NCBI RefSeq assembly: GCF_963169125.1 | Contig: NC_084798.1 | Coordinates: 172,699,980-172,763,979 of the forward strand | Direction of reading: 5' to 3' | From: Humulus lupulus | Taxonomy: Eukaryota > Streptophyta > Magnoliopsida > Rosales > Cannabaceae | DNA: 64,000 bases | Shown here: positions 33,192 through 44,640 of the stretch, piece by piece | Position numbering within the stretch: the first letter of the stretch is position 1 | How the letters are laid out: every line of letters begins with the position of its first letter | The notes under the pieces: model-generated | Seen by the model: only the letters and a program-made list of their open reading frames with translations | Databases searched by the model: none | What the model was told of the DNA's origin: nothing | Program-made: the position numbers and the translations under genes

Positions 33192-35791
33192 ATGGCCCCG
33201 AAGAAGAACCTGCCCCAGAAGAACGTGGGAAGCTCGGCCTCCCAACAAGATAAAGGAAAGGCGGTGATGCCCAGCTCGCCGATTCCCCACTTTGGCTTGG
33301 CCGTGGAGAAACAGGCCGAGGTGGCCCCTGACGCGTTTTTCGAGGCGGAGAGAATCATCTCGAAGATAACCGAGTAGGCCAAGATCACCAAAATCTTCAT
33401 CACCCACAACATTCCCTTGGGGAAAGCCTCAGTGATTGCCCGACCTGCCGCAGAGGGCGAGCGGAGTTGCACGCTGCTCGATGAATCGTTCGCGGCCTGG
33501 AGCGGTGAACACTTCAAGGCAGGGGCCTTCCTCCCCCTGGACCAGTACTTCGCCGACTTCCTGAATTATGTGGGGTTGGCCCCATTTCAGCTCCCTCCCA
33601 ACTCTTACCGTCTGCTGGCGGGGTTGAGGTATTTATTTCAAAAGCACGAGTGGGAGGTCCCCACTCCTGCTGATATTCTATACTTATTTTGCCTCAAAGC
33701 CAGCCCGAACCAGCGGGGGCGAGGCGACGGGTTCTATTACTTAACCCGTTTCCCTAATACAGCGGCGGTCATCGAGCTACCGAGCCACCTGAATGACTTC
33801 AAGGACCAGTTTTTCATGTCAACTGGGTTCCGCAACTGCGATCATCATTACTTTAATTGCCCTCGTAAGTGATCCTTGACCTTAGCCCGCCTTTTAAGGG
33901 TTATCTTATTTTAGCCCCCTCCTTATCCCACTTCTGACTTCAACCAATCTTGCAGCCATCTACGCGAGGACCGAGAAGTCCGTGATCCTCGGGGGTCAAT
34001 ACGACACAGTGGCGAGCTTGCCCCCCGGTGAGAAAGACTACCGCGTGCTCGTGACCGACGAGACGATGGTATTCTGCAAGCTGATTTTCCCAAATCAGAC
34101 TTTGAATTTGAAGAGGCCCCGGGGGCCGCCCCCAGCTCGCGACAACAGACTGATTATCGCGGAGGAGATCGCAGACGACGAAGGTGAGGAAGAGAGTGAC
34201 GAAGTTCCTCTCGTGAGGAGTAGGAAGAGGACCTTGGAGGTCGCCCAGATGATGGATGAGGAGAGGGTCCAATCCGGAGCAGCCGCGGGTCCCTCCGGCC
34301 AAGGTAATCCTTACTTATTTAAGAATGTAGATAGGGCCACTGCAGACCCCCGGCTGGTTAGGTTCAATCCTAGGCAGCTCGTCCATCGTCACCCGAGGAA
34401 TCCGGACCTGGACACGCTCTTGCTCCATTGTGTTGACCGGCTCGTGCTGGATCACCAAGAGAGTCGGCCTAGGGGTACCGTAGCAGTAGATAACACCTTA
34501 GCTTTTAGGTCGATCCTTTTTTAGGAGTATGGGACCAACTTACGCACGTGGTCGGCGCTCCAGAGGGGCATCTATGCTCCGGGGATTAGGCAGCATGTAG
34601 AAGAGTCCAGCCCTGAGTCAGAACCGGACCTAGAACCTGCGCCAGTTCGTGAGATAATCGTCTTAGACTCTTCCAGCTCGGGGGGTAGGGCTCCTTTAGT
34701 ATTCGCTTACTCATTGCCTTTAAACCTTTTGCCTCTATTTCTGCATGATTGCTACCTTGTAATAACCATGTTTTTTGTTCTTGGCAGAAGAGATGTCTCA
34801 GCCCGGAGGTAATCTGCGGGGCGTGGTCTTCGGCGGGAACCCCCCAGCAGGGCCAAGGTTGAAAAGGGTTCGAGAGTCCAAGAGCTCGGCTGGGACCTCC
34901 ACCAAATCCCCGGCCAAGGAGAAGGAGAAAGCCCCTCCATCCCAGGTCGCGGGGGCGATCCTTCCTGTCGCCAGGACAGGACCCATGCCCCCACCACCCC
35001 AACGATCTCCATTAGCCGCCCAGGATGGGGTAATAGAGATCGGCAATCCGGCCGCGGCAGCCCCGGATGTGCGTATCCCGGTCGATCCCCAGGATCTGGA
35101 GAAGATGCCAGAAGCATTCCGGGGGGCGGTGTATGAGTCGGCTAGCTATGCCGTCAGCCATTTCTACAAGCTCAGGGAGAAGAAGCTCCGGGCCATCGAA
35201 ACAACGAGCTCGGTCCGAGTTATAGAGTCTTCGATGGACATGACCCTAACGGTAAACTGCCCCATTCTTTTAAAGCTTTAACACTCACACGCCGCCTTTT
35301 TTCTTCCAGTTAGTTAATTTATCCTTCCTTTCCTCCAGGGCATTGCTGCCGCATACAGAGGCATCGCTAGGACCAAGGCCCAGCTCGAGGGTGTGGAGGC
35401 TGAGCGCCAGACCGCCCTCCAGGAGGCGAAAGACGCGCTGGCGGCCTCTAAAGCCGAGCTAGAGAAGATCCGCTCCAAGAACCGAGAGCTTATAAACTCC
35501 CTGGTCGCGTCGCGGACAGATCTCGAGGTAGCGAAGACCGAGGCCCAGGCCGCCATGGAAGCCGAGCGGGCCGTCTCGGAGCAGTCCTTGCAAGACCTGT
35601 TCTATCATTGCTGGTCCCACAACCCGGATGCGGACTTTTCTTTCATGTCGCCGAACCTCTGGGCGTTTTTACTGCCGAAGCTCCAAGCCCGCCTAAATAA
35701 AGAGGTACCTCCTTCGGAGACTGGAGAGGCCTCTGTCGCGGCGGAGCAGGACGAGACCGCGACCTCCAAAGGGCTAACTGATGGGGCTTAG
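33192..35791 (+). pseudogene. Antisense additional ORF of Tat-like element D (putative plant transposon / Transposase_28-like domain)
   Basis: Four exons join in frame: 33192-33864, 33956-34684, 34788-35251 and 35339-35791, all with GT-AG borders (for example CCTC/GTAAGT and TTGCAG). The total is 2,319 bases, 772 codons plus stop. Two in-frame TAGs (33375, 34522) interrupt it and there is no frameshift. Exon 1 carries LPLDQYFADFLNYVGLAPFQ, LPPNSYRLLAGLRYLF and GDGFYYLTRFP, resembling the putative gypsy-type transposon domain found in antisense ORFs of plant Tat elements. The middle is acidic with basic patches (KRPRGPPPARDNR). The last exon is an Ala/Glu/Arg-rich coiled coil (about 35350-35600). 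It lies opposite and convergent to gag-pol. The role is unknown; the name Transposase_28 does not imply proven transposase activity. Confidence 0.8.
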
Positions 35792-35943
35792 GATACTTCT
35801 CTTTGGGCATTTTGAACTATTTTATTTTCCATTGTAATTTTTCATGAGGTGTTTCCACCTTGAGACAATTTGCTCAACAATTTTAACATATATATATATA
35901 TATATTTTTATGCTTTTGGCTACAATTCATCTCTTTATTTTTA
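35792..35943. other. 3' region of the antisense gene
   Basis: AT-rich, with a short (TA)n tract near 35890-35910; probably its 3' UTR and terminator region. Confidence 0.45.
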
Positions 35944-36290
35944 TGAACTTAGTTCGGGTTAACCGTTATTTATATCCCGGGCTTTTAAAGAAGAGCCACG
36001 ATCAAAATTAAAGTTAACCCCTAAGTTTTATGACTTGGTTAAAACCAGGAACTTATTTTGAAAACTTAGTTCGCGTCAACTTTTATCCATATCCCGGGCT
36101 CTTTAAAGAAGAACCGCGGTCAATAAATTTTAGTTAACTTCTAAGTTTTATGACCTGGTTAAAATCAAGAACTTATTTTGAAAACTTAGTTCGCGTCAAC
36201 TTTTATCCATATCCCGAGCTCTTTAAAGAAGAACCGCGGTCAATAAATTTTAGTTAACTTCTAAGTTTTATGACCCGGTTAAAACCAGGA
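35944..36290. repeat. Tandem repeat of 120 bp in element D
   Basis: Nearly three copies at about 35944-36063, 36064-36183 and 36184-36290. Each holds CTTAGTTCGCGTCAACTTTT, ATCCCGGGCTCTTTAAAGAA and TATGACCTGGTTAAAA; copies 2 and 3 are almost identical. It sits between the 3' ends of gag-pol and the antisense gene. Confidence 0.92.
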
Positions 36291-36373
36291 TAGGGCTTAG
36301 TTTGTGATAACTCTTATCCATAGATAAAAATTAACACCTAAGTCGTTAAGGAGACCTGGTTATATCCAGGTAC

Positions 36374-36393
36374 CATATGCCCCCCAAGTAACT
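36374..36393 (-). other. Second polypurine-tract-like site in element D
   Basis: On the minus strand TTACTTGGGGGGCATATG, sharing CTTGGGGGGCA with the functional tract at 32210-32226. It lies about 110 bp beyond the end of integrase. Confidence 0.5.
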
Positions 36394-36499
36394 GGGAAAG
36401 GGTCTTTCGTGGTTACTTTAAAATCACACTTGCAAATAAAGAGAAACATTTGATTTTTATTTATACATGGAAGGTGACCTCCTAGGCCTTACAAGTGGC

Positions 36500-39400
36500 T
36501 CATTGATAGTATTTCTTTAGGTGGATGGCATTCCATGTCCGCGGGACCGCCCCTCCACCAAGCCGAGCTAACTTATAAGTTCCCTCTTTGATGACTTCGA
36601 TGACCTGGTATGGTCCTTCCCAGTTTGGTCCCAAAACCCCATCTTTGGGATCTTTCCCGGCCAGGAAAACTCTCCTTAGGACCAAATCGCCGACGCTAAA
36701 GGCACGTCTTTTGACCTTAGTGTTGAAGTAGCGAGTGATCTTCTGTTGATAATGGGCGAGATGGAGTTGTGAATCTTCTCGCCTTTCATCCACTAAGTCT
36801 AGGGAATGGCATAGGAGCTCGTGGTTCCTGTCTTGGTCGTAGTGCTGGACCCTATGTGATAGAACTCTAACCTCCACGGGGAGGACTGCTTCACTCCCAA
36901 AGGTTAGGGAGAAAGGCGTGTGACCCGTGGGAGTCCGATGTGAGGTCCGGCATGCCCACAGGACTTGGGGGAGCTGTTCTGGCCAGATCCCCTTTGCCTC
37001 ATCTAGCCTTTTCTTGAGGCTCGCCTTCAGAGTTTTGTTGACAGCCTCGACCTGGCCGTTCGCCTGGGGATAGGCCACGGATGAGAAGCTTTTCACAATT
37101 CCGTGCCTTTCGCAAAATTCGGTGAACAGATCGCTGTCAAATTGAGTGCCGTTATCGGAGACGATCTTCTTAGGTAGGCCAAATCGACATATGATGCTTT
37201 TAACCATGAAGTCTAACACCTTTTTCGATGTTATTGTCGCCAACGGCTCTGCCTCGGCCCACTTGGTGAAGTAGTCAATGGCTACTACGGCGTAACGAAC
37301 CCCGCCCTTTCCGGTAGGCAGGGCGCCTACTAGATCTATCCCCCAAACGGCAAATGGCCAGGGAGACGAAATCATTTTTAGCTCGACCGGAGGAGCTCGG
37401 GCAACCGCAGCGAATCGCTGACACTTGTCGCACCTTTTTACATATGAGATCGAGTCTTTGGACAAAGTCGGCCAGTAATAACCTTGCCTGAGAACCTTAA
37501 AAGCCAGGCTTTGCCCCCCAGTGTGGTCTCCACAGAATCCTTCATGAACTTCTTGCAGGATGGCCTTCGCTTCACTTGGAAGAACGCACCGGAGGAGAGG
37601 TAGGGAATGCCCACGTCGGTACAACACCCCTTCGACTAGCGTATATCTCGGAGCTTGATAATGGACCCGCCGTGCGTCGTTGCGCCCTTCGGGTAACTTG
37701 CCCTCGACGAGATACTCAATAATGGGAGTCATCCAGGTCGGCCTGATGTCAATCATTTCAATTTCCGCCCGATCCCCGTCTATGCTAGGATTCTCCAAGA
37801 ACTCAACTGGCACCAACCCTAGGGTTTCTGTCTCGCCCGAGGCGGCGAGCTTGGCGAGAGCATCTGCGTTGGCATTCTGCTCCCGAGGTATCTGTTCGAT
37901 TGACCCTCGCCCAAACGCAGACAGTTCGGACTTTACTTTTGCCAAATAGGCGGCCATCTTGGGTCCCCGCGCCTGATATTCGCCTAGAACCTAATTCACC
38001 ACGAGCAGGGAATCGCTGAAGCATTGGACAGAGCTCGCCTTTAGCTCACTAGCTATCCTAAGTCCAGCCAAAAAAGCCTCGTACTCTGCCTCGTTGTTAG
38101 ACGCCTTGAACCCGAACCTTAGCGCCGAGTGGAATCTATGTCCCTCTGGGGATATCAGAATGATTCTGGCCCCGGAGCCGTTCTCGTTAGATGAGCCATC
38201 AACAAAGATCTTCCACGACGAGTGTGGGGAGGTGACCTGAGGTGAGTCTCTTGATGGAATCTCCTGGAATCCCGTGCATTTCGCCACGAAGTCGGCCAAG
38301 GCCTGACTTTTTATGGTAGTTCGGGGAGTATAGAAAATCTCGAACTGACTGAGTTCGACCGCCCACTTTAGCAAGCGTCCCGATGCTTCAGGCTTTTGCA
38401 AAACCTGCCTTAAAGGCTGATCGGTCATGACGTGTATAGAGTGGGACTGGAAGTAGGGCCTGAGCTTTCGCGAGGCCGTGATTAGGCAGAATGCCATTTT
38501 CTCCATCATTAGATATCTTGATTCAGCTCCGAGGACTCTCTTGCTGATGTAATAGACCGGTTTCTGAGCCTGGTCCTCTTCTCGCACCAGAACGGCACTA
38601 GCTGCGTCCTCAGTGACGGCCATGTAGAGGAAAAGAGGTTCTCCTACCTTGGGTTTTGATAGCACAGGCGGTTCAGCCAAATGCGCTTTCAGATCGAGGA
38701 ATGTGTTTTCGCACTCCACTGTCCACTCGAATTTCTTGTTTCCCCGGAGCAGGTTGTAGAAGGGCAAACACTTATCGGTCGACTTGGAAACGAACCAGTT
38801 CAGTGCTGCCACTCTTCCTGTGAGGCCTTAGACATCTTTCCGCGACCTGGGGGAAGGAAGCTCGAGTAGTGACCTGATCTTGTCGGGGTTTGCCTCGATT
38901 CCTCGGGTATTGACTATGAAACCCAAGAATTTCCCCGATGCAACACCGAAAGTGCACTTCTGAGGATTGATCCTCATGCCATATTTTCGCAGTATGTTAA
39001 AACATTCTTCCAGGTCGGCAACGTGGTTGCTGGCAGTCTTTGACTTGACAAGCATATCATCGATGTACACTTCCATGTTTTTCCCGATCTGGTCCGCGAA
39101 CATTCTGTTCACTAGCCTTTGGTAGGTAGCTCCGACATTCTTCAGACCAAACGGCATGACCCTATAACAATAGACATTAGTCTGGGTCATGAAGCTGGTA
39201 TGCTCCTGGTTTGCCGGATTCATCACGATCTGATTGTAGCCTGAGTACGCGTCCATGAAGGACATGAGCTCGTGCCCCGCCGTGGCATCCACCAATTGAT
39301 CGATCCTTGGCAATGGAAAGCAATCCTTGGGGCAGGCTTTATTCAGGTCAGAGAAGTCAATACAGGTCCGCCACTTCCCGTTGGGCTTTGGAACTAGCAC

Positions 39401-40399
39401 GGGATGGGCGACCCAAATTGGAAATTTGGCTTCACGAATAAAGCCACACTTTTTGAGCCGGGCCACCTCTTCTTCGAGGGCTTCGGCTCGGGTTGTTCCC
39501 AGACGCCTCTGTTTTTTAGACTTGGCAGGGACGCTTTTATCCAGGTGGAGCGTGTGCATGATGATGCTCAGGCTGATTCCTATCATGTCCTCATGCGACC
39601 ATGCGAATACATCTAGGTTCTTCTGCAGAAACGTAGTCAGCTCCGCCTTTCTTTTATCGCAGAGGTTCTTTCCGAGCTTAACCGTCCGTGAGGGGTTTTG
39701 TTTATCGATGCTCACTTCCTCGAGCTCCTCAATAGCTTGTAGCTCGGACCTGTCCTCGCCTACATGGGGGTCAATATCCTCACTTAGGGCGGGCTTTTCG
39801 TCTTCGGAAATCTGAGGTTTTTCAATCTCAGGAGCCACCTTGGGTCCCTGAGATTCCTCTTCATCCTGAATGGCCATCGTCACCTGCCCGGGTTTAGATT
39901 TTCCCTTCATGGAAATGTTGTAGCATTCCCTGGCAGCGAGCTGATCGCCCTTGATAGTACAGACCCCTGTTGAAGTAGGGAACTTCATGGCGAGGTGCCG
40001 GATGGAAGTGATAGCCTCGAAGGCTATGAGCGTAGGTCGGCCCAAAATGGCATTGTAGGCAGCGGAGCAGTCAATGACCACGAATTCGAGTAGTTTGGAC
40101 ACTGTTCGGGACTCCTCTCCTAGGGTGATCACCAGCTCGATTGTCCCTATCGCTGCTGATCCTTCTCCTGAAAAACCATATAGCATCATCGAGGTTGCCT
40201 TAAGCTCGGCAACAGTCAGACCCATTTTTTCTAAGGTGGATCGGAACAGGAGGTTCACCGAGCTCCCATTGTCCACCAACACTCTCCTTACTTTCCGGTT
40301 GGCGAGTTGGACTGCTACGACCAAGGGATCGTTATGAGGGAATTAGACATGGCCTACGTCCTCCTCCGTGAAAGTTATCGGTTGTTTCTCTAATCGTTG
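36500..40399 (-). pseudogene. Pol of element D: protease, RT, RNase H, integrase
   Basis: The C-terminal two thirds of one long frame shared with gag. Protease: VLVDNGSSVNLLF near 40250. Reverse transcriptase: FMDAYSGYNQIVMNP and the YIDDMLVKSK active site near 39065. RNase H: FVDGSSNENGSG near 38185 and AEYEAFLAGL. Integrase: an HHCC-type region ending CDKCQRFA near 37420, then WGIDLVG, VSDNGTQF and GQVEAVNKT with the catalytic D, D, E. In-frame stops are TAA at 40343-40345, TAA at 38828-38830 and TAG at 37991-37993, each at a place where Gln fits (for example DV.GLTGR and VN.VLGEY). There is no frameshift and no chromodomain. It could not make a full polyprotein. Confidence 0.93.
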
Positions 40400-42826
40400 C
40401 TATTTTGATTGACGCTGTTCCGGGGCGAACTCCGCTCCGTTGTGGGCCTTTAATTCATTCACATACCTCTTTTGGGCGCCCCTACTCGTGTCGGCCATGT
40501 GTGGTCCTCCAGAGATGGTGGATATCTCTCCCTCGACCACGGGGGGAAGGACGTTCTGATCTGCCTGATGCCCGGGCTGACTGGCTGGGACCTCCGAAAC
40601 GGGTCGACTTACCGGGACCCGGTTCCGCGAGTATTGCGCCAATGGACCTGCTCGGATGAGAGTCTCGATTTCATCTTTGAGGTGCATGCAGTCGTCGGTA
40701 TTGTGCCCGACGTCGTTATGAAAACGGCAGAATTTGGAAGCGTCTCTCCTTCCCTTAGGGTGCTTCAATGGTTCCGGCCTCTTCCAGGGGACCCGAGTAG
40801 TGTTGGCCAGGAAAATATTTTCCCTGGTCTGGGTGAGCTCGGCATAGGTTATGAACACGGGCTTGAACTTATCCACAGACTTATTCTTCTTCTGGCCGTG
40901 CTGGTTGTTTTCACCATGTCCTTTTCTTTTGCTACCACCGGGCTGGTTATTCTGCGCGACGTCGGGAGTCGCCACTACGATCTCCGTCTCCGTCCTAGCG
41001 GTCCTCTCGGGGACCTGGCTGGTCCCGGCGGCCGAAGCTTTAGCTTCTTCCAAGTTTATCCACTCTTGGGCTCTGTTAAGGAATTCGCTAACCGAGCTGA
41101 CTCCCCTCCTTTGAATATCTTTCCACAGGTCTCCGCCGACTAGGATCCTGGTACTCATGGCCATTAGTTTGGAGCTGTCGTCAGCATCCCTTGCTCGAGC
41201 AGCGACATTTGCAAATCTGCTCAAGTAGGCTTTCAACGTCTCACTGGGCTTCTGCCTCATGTTAGCTAAAGAATTGGCCTAGACTCGGGCGGCCTGAGAG
41301 GCGCGGAAGGCCCTCTTGAAGTCCGCCGAGAAGGCCTTCCAGGAGCTGATTGACTGCCTTTTACTCTGCTTGAACCACTGCCTGGCAGGTCCAATCAGGG
41401 TGGAGGGAAAGATCAAGCAACGCAGCTTCGGGCCGATGTTATGGGCCATCATTAGGGTGTTGAACATCCCTAAGTGGTCAGACGGGTCTCCATCCCCGTT
41501 GAACTTTGACAGGTGGGGCATACGAAAACCAGAAGGGTATGCCGTTGCTGCTATATTGGGGGCGAAGAGTTCCATCTCGTCCCCTGAATCATATTCGTCT
41601 TTTTCTTTTTCCGATAGGAGCTTCTTCATCAGCTCCTCCATCTGAGTTAGGCGCTCTAGGGTTTTGTCCTAAGATCCTGGGTTATTCCGGGGCTGTTCAA
41701 CAGCTCTGGTCCCGTTGTACATATTAGGTGGGTTGTTGCCCCTCCTATCTCGAGATAGGTTATTTGGGACATTTCCACCGTTACGTACTTCGGATCGGAC
41801 CCCCACTGAGCGGGCCTGGCTACCATCCCTAACTCGATCCTCTCTGTGAGCATTGAGGCGATCTCGAAGGTCGCCTCCCTGGGTAGTATGGTGACTTTGT
41901 GCCGAACTTAATCGCTGGCGCAGTTCTCCTCCCGAGAGATCACTCCGTCCACTACCGGTCCAGTGACTCCTGTTGGACAGGCTCGGGGTGCGTCTGTGGT
42001 GGCTATGACCTGATCCTTCCTCCGGCACCCTGCCGCGCCAGGAGGGTCCAGCTGACGGCGGGTCTCTCCTGCTATTTTCGTAGGTCGGGATGTCTCGGAC
42101 GGGCTGAGGAGACGGATATCTGATGGGAGAAGGAGGATGCCTGACCGGGGAGGCGATCCTAGTGCCGTCCGGACGGACTAAATTTGGTGGGGGCCTCTCG
42201 GCCCTGTCAGCTTGCTGGTCCCGCGCTGGGCGAGCTGGACGAGGAACTGGACGTCCTTCGGGGATGGGCTGACGTCTCTGGCCTTCCTCGACCCTTCTTC
42301 AAGAATTTCCTCGATCTCTTCTGGGCGTCCTCGAGGAAGGCTGAGAGCTAGGGGTTGACGTCCTAACCGAACGGCTGTACTGCTGCTGTCCGGTCCGAGG
42401 CATTTCCCTGAGGTTTTCCTCTTGATGGTGTGATGAAGGGGTGGAGTTGGCTGCAGGAAGTCTGCCCGAACGGCTATGCCTGGACCGATTACTTCGGCGA
42501 GACTTAGGAGCCTCGCCTTGCCTCTCTCCAACGTTACCGTTGGTTGTGAGAGGGGGTAGTCGGCTCAGAATATCCTGGATTTGCTGACCAGTTGCTGCTA
42601 ACTGGCTCCTCAGCTGAACATTCTCCATCTCCACCGCAGAATAATAACATGGATTCGGATTAGGCGGTCGGGGCGCTGAACTACTAGTGTCGTCTTGGCC
42701 CGCCGGCTGCTTTCCCGGCCTTTGCTGGACTTCAGGAGCTTGCTCATCAGGGATGGCAACCTGGTGGGCCTCCTGCCCATCATGCTGTTCTGTCTCGTTG
42801 CCATGCCTGGATCGAGTGGTCACCAT
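40400..42826 (-). pseudogene. Gag of element D
   Basis: Starts at ATG 42826 (MVTTRSRHGNE) and continues in one frame into pol. A disordered Arg/Ser/Pro-rich N-terminus with VEMENVQLRSQLAATG is followed by the capsid domain (about 41400-41600: LSKFNGDGDPSDHLGMFNT, PARQWFKQ) and a zinc-knuckle-like CRFHNDVGHNTDDC (near 40700). Stops are TGA at 42299-42301, TAG at 41669-41671, TAG at 41279-41281 and TAG at 40400-40402; each is a single C-to-T change from Arg or Gln codons. The plus-strand frames over this region (such as 40472-41143) are shadows. Confidence 0.9.
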
Positions 42827-42862
42827 AGTTGGATGTCTGCGGTAGTACTAATCGAACTTGCA

Positions 42863-42880
42863 CTCAATGAAAGCACCAAA
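42863..42880 (-). other. Primer-binding site of element D
   Basis: The minus strand reads TTTGGTGCTTTCATTGAG, one base after the 5' LTR. It is identical to the site of the Tat-like relic at 6429-6446. Confidence 0.8.
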
Positions 42881-42881
42881 C

Positions 42882-43614
42882 TGTTGACGCGGTTCTTCGG
42901 CAACAGGTAATTAAGAGAAGAAGAGAAAGAGATTAGCACTCAAGGTAGAACCGTCACAGATATGAAATCTTATATAATGAACTAGGTGACTCAAGACACG
43001 TTTTTAAGTGGTTCAAATGTTAAAATCATTCTACTCCACTAGTCAATATTATTCATCCTCTCTGGGTATTTGGTTTACAAAGTATATAGTCCTTCAAAGA
43101 CTATTTTTTCCAACCCCTATCAACTCCCAGGGTCTCCATATTTATAGGAGAAGGCACCTGGAAGTTGGTAGGGAGGTCATCCCGTGACCTTACCATTTGT
43201 CATATCCACTCTGTGGCATTCATGATTAATTCCTAAACCTGACACATAAGTGTGGTCTAATCAGCATGGAAGGAGATAATGGGCCGCACGGCCCAACCCA
43301 TCCGTGGGTGTCTGACACGCACGTTCCTACTGCGTGTCCGAGAAGTCAAGGGGATATCAGACACGTGATGTCGGATATATGCACGTTTATCTTGCGTGCG
43401 TTGACTTCACAAAGGCTCAGAGCTTCCTGGGCTCCTTGCGACACGAACAACTCGTATTACGAGCTGTTCTCCTGGCGTGGCCTTCAGATGCCCCTCTCGA
43501 GCTGAGAAGATCCGCCCTGGAAATAGGATCTTCGTCCTGTGGGCACCTCGGACTAAACCTAATTAGTCCGAGGCTCGTCCTGCTAATCAGCCCGTGGGAA
43601 AATTAGGGCGTACA
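42882..43614 (-). mobile_element. 5' LTR of element D
   Basis: 733 bp, the same length as the partner at 31477-32209. TATA box (minus strand) at 43139-43146. One arm of the first hairpin has a mismatch here (GAACAACTCG). Plus-strand frames at 43266-43606 inside it are not genes. Confidence 0.95.
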
Positions 43615-44640
43615 CATGGATTTCATGAGGATAGAGGGACATGACAGAGTGGCCTGTGCCACGTGTATGTTGAGAGAAGATGCCCGCATCTGGTGGGAAG
43701 TGGCATCACAGACCAGGGATGTTACCGCTTTGAGTTGGGAAGGCTTCAGAGACTTGTTCAGTCAGAAATACTACAATGTTGCCGTCAGGGCAGCAAAAGT
43801 TAATGAGTTCGTTGGTTTGGTGCAGGGCAATATGACTGTTACCGAATATGCCCTAAAATTTGATAGGCTTGCGAAGTTTGCACCAAATCTTGTGCCTACT
43901 GATGCTGCTAGCCAAGATAGATTTATCATGGGGCTTAATGCTATGATAGCCCGGGATGTCAGGATTACAACGGTACCTGGAGAAACAACTTATTCCCAGG
44001 CCGTTGAGAAGGCTTTTACCGCTGAGGAAGCGAAGAACAAGATTTGGAGGGAAAGAGCGGTGAGGTGTGAGGGCCGTAGAGTGGTGCCTCCTTATTCAGG
44101 GACAGGTAGGGGCGGAGGCCCTAGTGACTTCAAGAGAAAGACTCCTGACATTTCGACTGCTACTGGTCCTGATAGGAGGGGTCGGGGTGAACAGGGTGGC
44201 CGTCAGGGTGGCGGCGAGGCATGGCGGACCTATCCGGAGTGCCCGAGGTGTAGAAGACGCCATCTGGGCAAGTGTCGGGCCAAGGATTGCTTTGTGTGTG
44301 GAACAGTGGGGCATCTCAGGAAAGACTGGCCAACAGTGAAGAAGGGTGAAGCAGGAAAGGTGGATAGCTTGACTCCAGCTCGAGTATTCACCTTGACTCA
44401 GGCAGAGGCCGAGGCTAGTCCCCCGGTAGTTACAGGTCAGCTTTCTAGCGCTGGCTCTCCTTTTACTGTATTGATTGACTTAGGTGCAATATATTCCTTT
44501 GTTTCTAGTAGAGTGATTGATAGATTGTGTAGACCTAGTGAATATCGGACTACAGGGTTTGGGACTTTATTGCCTACAGGGGAACTGGTAGTTTCGAGGA
44601 GATGGATTAGGGCACTGCCAGTGATGGTTGATAGAGATGG
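43615..44640 (+). pseudogene. Gag of element B, C-terminal part, and start of protease
   Basis: Resumes at the CATGG duplication. It carries REDARIWWEVASQT, MTVTEYALKFDRLAKFAP and TTYSQAVEKAFTAEEAKNKIW. The CCHC knuckle reads CFVCGTVGHLRKDW, with Trp in place of the last Cys. The protease motif reads VLIDLGAIYSFVS where DSGAT or DTGAT is usual, so the active site is altered. Together with the D insertion this element cannot be autonomous. Confidence 0.88.

Larger units (their letters stand above)
31477..43614 (-). mobile_element. Element D: complete Tat-like Ty3/gypsy with antisense gene
   Basis: 12,138 bp with two 733-bp LTRs and perfect CATGG duplications (31472-31476 and 43615-43619). Minus-strand order: 5' LTR, PBS, gag-pol (protease, RT, RNase H, integrase, no chromodomain), a polypurine tract, tandem repeats, then an antisense gene, a second polypurine tract and the 3' LTR. 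The size, an extra antisense ORF between integrase and 3' LTR, and tandem repeats there are hallmarks of the Tat lineage. By eye the two LTRs differ at 11 sites (about 1.5 percent), so the insertion is recent. Confidence 0.95.

Noticed and set aside
34304..34524. Possible additional intron (GTAATCC...TTTTTTAG) in the antisense gene of D
   Set aside because: Removing it shifts the frame of the next coding part, while keeping it leaves one open frame apart from a TAG; an in-frame stop is the simpler reading.
34586..35117. Minus-strand frames of 120-140 codons
   Set aside because: Shadows of exons 2-3 of the antisense gene of D, whose plus-strand reading frame and splice sites are consistent.
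40472..41143. 223-codon plus-strand frame
   Set aside because: Exact antisense shadow of the gag of element D, which carries clear domains on the minus strand.
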